This document shows positions 58,201 to 64,000 of a DNA stretch of 64,000 bases, piece by piece. Origin of the DNA: Caenorhabditis remanei (Eukaryota; Nematoda; Chromadorea; Rhabditida; Rhabditidae); contig NC_071329.1 in assembly GCF_010183535.1 (NCBI RefSeq), forward strand, positions 1,116,001-1,180,000, given 5' to 3'. Position 1 is the first letter of the stretch. Each line of letters starts with the position of its first letter. The position numbers and the translations under genes were made by a program. The notes beneath the pieces were generated by a model, which was given only the letters and a program-made list of their open reading frames with translations, had not been told where the DNA came from and searched no databases.

Positions 58201-60387
58201 TGTAGCAAGAAATCTGCAAAACTGGCTAATGGAGAATCGTGTTTGTTATTTTTGAATGGTGGAAAATCTTTGTAGCTGTAGGTCCATGGTTGGACACATA
58301 ATTGACATCCTTCCTCTCCTCGGCAATCACTGCATATCATCCTTACACAAATCAGGTTAGGTTTGTGCTTGGGACCTCTTTCAATATGTCCTGGAAAAAA
58401 AGGTTTATACTTTGAATGTTTACATCCTTACCTTCGAATAATCCCGACTCTGCCACAATACATTCCATATCATACACGATAATAGCCCATTGTTTTTGGT
58501 TTTCTTGCTTCCTCAACTTTTCCTTCTCGTCAGGGACGTGGTGAGCACAAGTATGCCCCTTCAACGCTTTCTCCCTGCATATAGGACAGTATGCTTTTGC
58601 GTCACATACGTGTGTTTCTCCACGAATCCTCTCTGATCTATCAATCAAATTGCACTTTTCGCATCTGTAAGACATTACTAATGTTTGTCTAATTGATTAG
58701 CTACCTGCTATATTTCTTGCAATGTGGCAATCCCTTCTTTGATTTTGCAGTGAGATGTGCGTCAAAACACATTTTACTTCGAAAGTAAATATTACAAAAG
58801 CTGCAATAAATGTTCTCATCTTCTTGTTTGCATCCTGTGGCACCACATCTCTTGCATTTGGCTTTACATTTTCGATAATGTTGATTGTCGTCAAAAGTAG
58901 AGCATTGATAACAAAACCTGAAAATAAAAATAGTTGATTACAATAAATTGGTAACTTACCTTGATGCATGTTTTCCTTTGGTGTGATTCACATGTTCATA
59001 ATGTCCCTCATAATAAAATAATCCAATAAACCCTTTGCCATCGGGATTGAATCGCTTTTCTTCAGTTGGGACGACCTGATGTTTGTTTGCAGCCCACAAT
59101 ATTATTTGATAGTTTGAAAGATAATTTGCAAGCTCTATAAGATCTTTTCGGCCATGCTCCTCTTTGTTCACATCCATCCCTGCATCGGCCAAAAGCTGCT
59201 TGGCAAGCTTTCCTTGTGATTCACTTTTGAATTTTGGGGTTATCTGTAAAAAGCACATATTACGGACAATCAAAGAGTCTAAAAGTACCTCTGGTCTTAC
59301 GAGGCTTCGATAAAATTTTTCCATTTTCTGCCTTTCGTCTCCGTTGGCCGTAGTTTCTATATCACTTTCCAGTTTTCCTAGTGCAAGTGCTTTTGGTAGA
59401 CAGTGGCTCATCCCTGTGACCCTGCTGAGGCTAACACCAAAATGTTGTTTCTGTTATGAAATAAATTATAGTTTGACAAAAGAAAGTATGCCTTACCAAT
59501 AGTACTCTTCTTATTTTTTCTATTTTCTCAGTTTTCCGTGTGGCATGTGTTCCCCTGCCTCGTAGTTGTGATTGTTTATCCTTGAAAACGTTCATAGCAA
59601 CAGTAAAACTCTCATCTAAACGGAGTTCTTTATTAGATTGCATCTGCTTAGCAATTTCATTCATTATCACTCCTCCATCAGCCACTGCATACGTTTTGTG
59701 GGTTACAAAGAAACCATCTCTATCGGTATACCCATCATGGTTCAATCTGTAAACGTTCTTCTTATGATTTGAAATTATGATAAAACTTACTGAAGCCAAT
59801 ATTTGGATGTTTTCAGATTTCCTCCTGATTTTTTGAGCATTCTACGAATAAAAATGTCCAAGAGCTTGGCCACATGCTGATGGAGTATTTTGTTGTTTTT
59901 TACTTTATCAAGATTGATGAATTTCATTCTGACAGTGTCCGCAATCAGAAACTGGCTGTTGTGTCTTCGAAAATGTGGTTCATTAGAAGTTATAACATTT
60001 TCTGTGAAGAACTCTTCTTCCTCGGGTGTTGGAAAGGTCTCGCTTCTTTCAAAGTCTCGTAATTGCATTTTTCGCTGCGGTCCTTTGCCATCTAAAATGA
60101 ATAATTGAAATTCTTTATGTTTCTCATTATCACTCACGTCTTTGTGTCGAAACTATTCTGGCTGGCTTAGATTGTCTTTTCTTTTCTTCTAAAAATCCTC
60201 CTTGATTCTGAACTGAACTAGTTGATGGTTGATATTTTCTCTTCTTGTCCGTTCTTGTGTGGTCTTTGGTCACTTCTTCTCCAAGAAATATACTTTCTGG
60301 TTTTTTCTTTTTCGTCTTTGGTTCAAGACTAGTTGGTGGAGGGGCTCCTCCTGGTGAATTGTGAGTGTTTAGCGTTTTGCGTTTCAT
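55294..60387 (-). CDS. Protein-primed family-B DNA polymerase, right-arm copy
   Basis: Mirror of the left copy; each exon boundary equals 103116 minus its left-arm counterpart, from ATG at 60387 to the stop at 55294. All 14 exons, splice sites and motifs are preserved and no amino-acid difference was noticed in the segments compared. Two identical, intact polymerase genes in convergent orientation point to very recent duplication, gene conversion between arms, or an assembly duplicate. Confidence 0.95.
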
Positions 60388-60744
60388 AACTGAAAAAGAA
60401 AGGATGAAGAAGGATGAATAAACGGACGATACGAAACGAGAAAAGAAATGAGAAATGAGAGCTTAAAATAGGTCACCATTTACCATGCGGTAAAAAGATG
60501 AAAATGAGCCACAGATTATGAATATCTCAAATCACTCTCTGCAAACGTCAGCTGTTACTTTTTGGTTGATGACGTCATCACTGACTTTTATTTTGTTTTC
60601 TTCGTCTCTCCTTTTCATACTCTCTCGTTCTATGGTTTTAACCGTCACGCAAAATCATTCGTGATTTATTACGTGATAGTGGTAGGTGACCTGTTTCTGA
60701 GTTCTGTCTTTTCTATAATTTTTTTTTTTTTTTCAGAATTTCTA
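60388..60744. promoter_or_regulatory. Divergent promoter between pPolB and gene A (right arm)
   Basis: Mirror of 42373-42728. TGATGACGTCATCA lies at 60566-60579, and GGTGACCTGTTTC at 60685-60697 points to gene A. The poly-T tract before the gene A acceptor has 15 T here, against 14 in the left arm, the only arm difference I found. Confidence 0.6.
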
Positions 60745-61337
60745 ATGCCTCCAAAACTATCCGGTAACCGTGGCAAACGATGTAACTGTATGGACCCTCT
60801 TCGTAATATTCGATCAAAATATACAAGTCAATGTAAGATGTTTCGTACTTTTCGTGAAATAAGATATCGTGGTGGTTTGGGCATAGAATGTGGACTCCTG
60901 CAGGATTCGGAAACTTTACGGTACAGAATTGCTGACCAATTGGCAAAAGATGAAGCAATTTTCTACTATAAGGACGGTCGAATTCTTGAATACTGTGAAG
61001 TGATTACAAAATGTCCAAGTGAAGTCCCCTCGATCCAAGACGGTGTTAACTTGCTTGAATTTTACAACAGCAGGCTCAAGGAGAATATTACTGATGAACA
61101 ATTTGTTGTGATGGATAAGCAAAGGATATACTATCCTATTTCTGAACTGTTTATTGCCAAAGTTCCGTAAGTAATCATCGATATATTTGTTAACATTTCT
61201 TCAAATCTTTCAGAACACCGTGCTCCTCCTGTAAAAACTTTCCACACTCCACAACAACCATCTTTCCAAGACTATTTTTCCAAAACTATCTTTTCCCAGA
61301 TCGAATGAAGCCGCGGATACCCGGAAAGTCTAAATAA
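60745..61337 (+). CDS. Gene A, right-arm copy
   Basis: Exons 60745-61166 and 61214-61337, 181 aa, identical to the left copy. The frame is open upstream through the poly-T tract because of the extra T, but the acceptor TTTCAG at 60735 and the ATG 8 bases later make the shorter start more credible. AATAAA follows at 61435. Confidence 0.8.
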
Positions 61338-62411
61338 TAATATTCTATGTTCGTCTCCAATGTCTATATATATTTTTTTTTTTTTGATGTAAATTATTTT
61401 AAAACGGTAAAATGTTGAGAATTAATGAAAAAACAATAAAATTTTAATCACTAGCATTTGAATGTGACTCACAAACATGAAAGCGTCTTCTCTGTGGATG
61501 CGTCATACATATGTCAAATGAAAATTTTCAACCGGTGTATGAAAAAGATCCCCTTGTAAGAGAATAAACAACACTTACTTATGCCCTCGACTCGCACAAT
61601 CCTTGCCTGGTTGTGTGAGGTGAGGAGTCTCTCACAATTTTAACAACATAGAAGATAAAACAAAAATTTTTTTACCCATCAGGTTTTACATGATTGTGCC
61701 TTTCCTACAATCATCATCATCAGATCAAACATTGAGTGAAAATTGATAAAAAAGCCTGGCCATGAACTTGACAAAACGTGTAAATTTGGAGATCTGTCCT
61801 ATGTGCCTAGAACGCGCGAGAACCTCCCAAAAAAAATGGACTCTGTGGGCCTCACATTACCCACACTTGATGTTCACATGACGGAAAGTCAGGTCTACGG
61901 GTCACGGATCAAAGTTTAATGATAGTGGGTGGTTTCGTTTATCTAAGCAACCTTGAATCTGGCCCCAGATCTCACAGAAGAGAACCCCATGGTGAAATTA
62001 ACTACATCTGAGGATAGGTTGGGTGGTGTGAATTTAACCATATGACCCAATAGCTAGAGCCAGCTGGCGCACCTTCGACGTCTTTTTGAGCTCCTATTCT
62101 GAGCCAGTGAGCGTGTGAGAATCTACTGAGCCTAGTATTTGATTGTAGGTGACTGGTCAACTCACAACATAATATCTCGTGGTAAAATTATCACCATTAG
62201 GAGTGTGGTTCAAATGCGGTTAATTTACCCATATGACCCTATAGTTTAGGTCCCCTGGAGCATCTTCGACACATTTTTGAGCTCTTTTTGCTCAAGCTCT
62301 GGTCAGCTCTCTGGCCAGTCTTCAATCTTGAGTCATACGCTAATGCCATCAGTCACAAAATCTCATGGTAAATTTGACGACATGGTGGTAAATTTCCCCT
62401 ACCTATCTACT
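61338..62411. repeat. Right subterminal region of the palindrome
   Basis: Mirror of 40706-41779, with the same tandem units of about 187 bp. The match to the left arm ends at CCTATCTACT. Confidence 0.7.
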
Positions 62412-62650
62412 CATCTTGGGACACGGATACGTTATCCTACCGTACCTCTTTAAGGACCGTCCGTGGAAAAAAGGTGTCAATTACACAGAAAATTGGAATT
62501 TACAAATTTTGAACAAAAATTGACAGAAAAAACCGGGTTGCTCGGTTTTTAAACCTTCGAAACTTTCAAAAACGCTTTTTTGCAAAATTTCTAAAATTTT
62601 TGCAGATAATCGAGCCTCATTGTATCTGTAAGCATTTTTTTGCTATATTC
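62412..62650. repeat. Fragment of the foldback family also found at the N gap
   Basis: Begins exactly at the palindrome edge with CATCTTGGGACACGGATACG, identical to 23644-23663. The reverse complement of the following 60 bases (TTGACACCTTTTTTCCACGG; GAGGTACGGTAGG) resembles 23588-23640 (TTGACAACTTTTTTCTACGG; GAGATACGGTAGC). Both places therefore carry parts of one inverted-repeat family. Confidence 0.7.
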
Positions 62651-62658
62651 TGACGTAC

Positions 62659-64000
62659 CTAATAGAAGAAGAAGACCTCCTTGACGGCTTCGTCGATTGC
62701 GACAAATCCGTTGGACTCCTTGGTCGACCAGAGTCATGAGACACGTCCGTGGGGGAGCGGGGGCGGTGTCTGGAAATGAAAATTTGTGTTAGATTTTTAT
62801 ATAATTGGGAAGAGGAAAAAATGAAGATTCTGAATATATAATCAGATTTTGATAAAGTTGAAAATCGAGGGAGTTCCCAGACATTTTGCAACGTGTCGTG
62901 AAAGTGGGTGTAAACCGCCTGTTCTTAGAAGCCGTTTATCTCGATAAATTTTTGTCGTAGAGAAAATTTGTTAACGGATTCAGAATCCTCGAGTTGTCAG
63001 CTTTCTGGTCATATAACTTTCATTTGGAAACATTTTAATTCTTTGAGCAGTTTACGGCGTAGAAAGCTTGGGGAATATGAACCTTAAGTAACGTTAATAA
63101 ACCGCCCGTTTTAGAAAGCTTGTATCACGGTTAGTTTTTAACACAATTAGAATTTGTTAACGGATTCAGAATCCTCAAGTTGTCAGCTTTCTGGTCATAT
63201 AACATCCCGTAGAAAAATTTATCATTTTGGGCAGTTTACGGCGTGGTAAGCCTAGCGATTAGTAAGCTTAATGAACCACCCGTTACTAAATGCCTTGTAA
63301 CTTTGTGAGTTTTCATTGCAGTAAAAATTTATTTACGGATTTAGAATCCTCACTACGTAAGCTTTCTAGTCATATAACTTTTATGTAGAAAATGTTTTAT
63401 TTTGGGCAGTTTTCGGGGTACTAAGCTTACATTAGCCACTCTGTTAATGTGCCGCCCGTTTTTAGAAATTTTGTATGTCGTTTAGATTTTATCGTAACAA
63501 AAAATTGTGAACGAATTCAGAATCCTCACATTGTCAGCTTTTTAATCATTTATTTCACCGCCAAGAAAACTTTCATTTTAAAAATTTTAGGTGATGAGAA
63601 GCTTAGCGGGTTTTCTGCGTAAGTGAGCCACCCGTTACTGAAAGCTTGGTATCTCTGTGAATTTTTATTGTAGAAAAATTTTATTAACAGATTCAGAATC
63701 CTCACGACTTCCCCTATCTAGCCGTATAACTTTTGACAAAAACATTTTTCTATTCTGAGCTATTTGAGACTTAACAATCTTGCTACCCCGCAACTTACTA
63801 CTTTAAAATTGTCTGTCTGTGTATCAATCCATCCAAATGTCCCATGTACACTTACCTCATAAAAGTCGACGGCGAATCAGCGGCAATTGGACTTTTCGGC
63901 CGGCAGAATGACATTTGTGATGTCGGACGGCACAGAGACAGTTGCGAAACGTCCCTAGACATATTCGGTGTAATCATAGACCGTCCGGGGACAGTCAACG
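62659..64000 (-). CDS. Ser/Pro/Arg-rich protein gene, two exons, partial (5' end off the window)
   Basis: Exon 63856-64000 (continuing beyond the window) is open and reads LTVPGRSMITPNMSRDVSQL, then SFCRPKSPIAADSPSTF, ending at a GTAAGT donor in phase 2. Exon 62659-62769 continues in frame with RPRSPTDVSHDSGRPRSPTD and a Ser run, ending at GTACGT in phase 2. The SP and RSP pairs look like a disordered, phosphorylatable region. The coiled-coil exons at 36.3-23.8 kb are on the same strand, but the nearest one starts with its own ATG and an upstream in-frame stop, so I have not joined them. If they are one gene, the palindrome and the collagen gene lie within its intron. Confidence 0.55.
62912..63765. 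repeat. Satellite with unit of about 176-187 bp, five copies
   Basis: Units start with AACCGCCCGTTTTAGAAAGC-like words near 62912, 63099, 63274, 63450 and 63627. Each unit holds GATTCAGAATCCTCA, then TTGTCAGCTTTCTGGTCATA, then GGGCAGTTTACGGCGT. It lies in the intron of the Ser/Pro-rich gene and shares the GATTCAGAATCCTCA core with the foldbacks at 62-471 and 17639-17957. Confidence 0.85.

Larger units (their letters stand above)
40706..62411. mobile_element. Giant 21.7-kb palindrome carrying two copies of a protein-primed DNA polymerase unit
   Basis: Left arm 40706-51397 and right arm 51719-62411 are reverse complements. Coordinates add to 103116 inside, and to 103117 outside a poly-A/T tract near 42390/60730. 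Every gene and spacer I compared is identical in the two arms. Each arm holds, from outside to centre: subterminal repeats, gene A (outward), pPolB (inward), a repeat-rich spacer, gene C (inward) and a GC-rich central repeat zone. The outer ends read AGTAGATAGG...CCTATCTACT; 5'-AG ends are usual for Polintons. No target-site duplication is visible (TGAGAT on the left, CATCTT on the right). Integrase, capsid, ATPase and protease genes were not found. The interpretation as a mobile replicon rests on pPolB; the palindrome could also be an assembly product. Confidence 0.8.

Noticed and set aside
60562..60744. N-terminal extension of gene A in the right arm
   Set aside because: It depends on one extra T in a homopolymer and is absent from the left copy. 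An acceptor and ATG downstream give a better start.

Overview
The window looks like nuclear DNA from a nematode of the Caenorhabditis type. The support is a cuticle collagen gene, a tandem pair of nematode-restricted DUF3557-like genes, many short introns with TTTCAG-type acceptors, acceptors immediately upstream of start codons (the layout of spliced-leader trans-splicing), and AT-rich introns packed with foldback and satellite repeats. The species cannot be named. One run of exactly 100 N (23666-23765) marks a draft assembly gap.

Layout. 1-4.3 kb: a foldback repeat, then two intact four-exon DUF3557-like paralogues on the + strand, in a tandem duplication of about 2.02 kb. 4.7-10.1 kb, and perhaps to 18.5 kb, - strand: the 5' part of a glutaminase gene; the remaining catalytic exons are not in the window. 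10.1-23.6 kb: repeat-rich DNA with nested foldback elements. 23.7-36.3 kb, - strand: scattered exons of a predicted coiled-coil protein with several reading-frame breaks; a small + strand gene with a BRI3-like Cys/transmembrane module sits between its exons. 37.3-38.4 kb, - strand: an intact two-exon cuticle collagen gene with TATA box and poly(A) signal. 38.9-40.7 kb: nested foldbacks, a tRNA-like sequence and a 22-bp tandem repeat. 62.6-64.0 kb, - strand: two exons of a Ser/Pro/Arg-rich protein, separated by a satellite of about 176-187 bp.

The standout is 40706-62411, a 21.7-kb giant palindrome. Two arms of about 10.69 kb, apparently identical except for one homopolymer base, flank a 321-bp centre that holds its own hairpin with a different symmetry axis. 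Each arm carries the same three genes: an intact 14-exon protein-primed family-B DNA polymerase of the Polinton/Maverick kind (about 1476 aa, all Exo and Pol motifs visible), and two small genes on either side of it (181 and 202 aa). The small genes are paralogues of each other, share intron position and phase, and match no family I recognise. I see no integrase, capsid, packaging ATPase or protease. The genes share promoter-like motifs (TGACGTCATC, GGTGAYCTRTTTC). The 3' side of the polymerase gene has about 1.3 kb of tandem repeats.

The palindrome may be a compact polymerase-only mobile replicon fixed as a head-to-head dimer, a decayed Maverick with duplicated remains, or partly an assembly product. 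The offset central hairpin and the 14- versus 15-base homopolymer are mild evidence against a simple read-foldback artefact, but only spanning reads can settle it.
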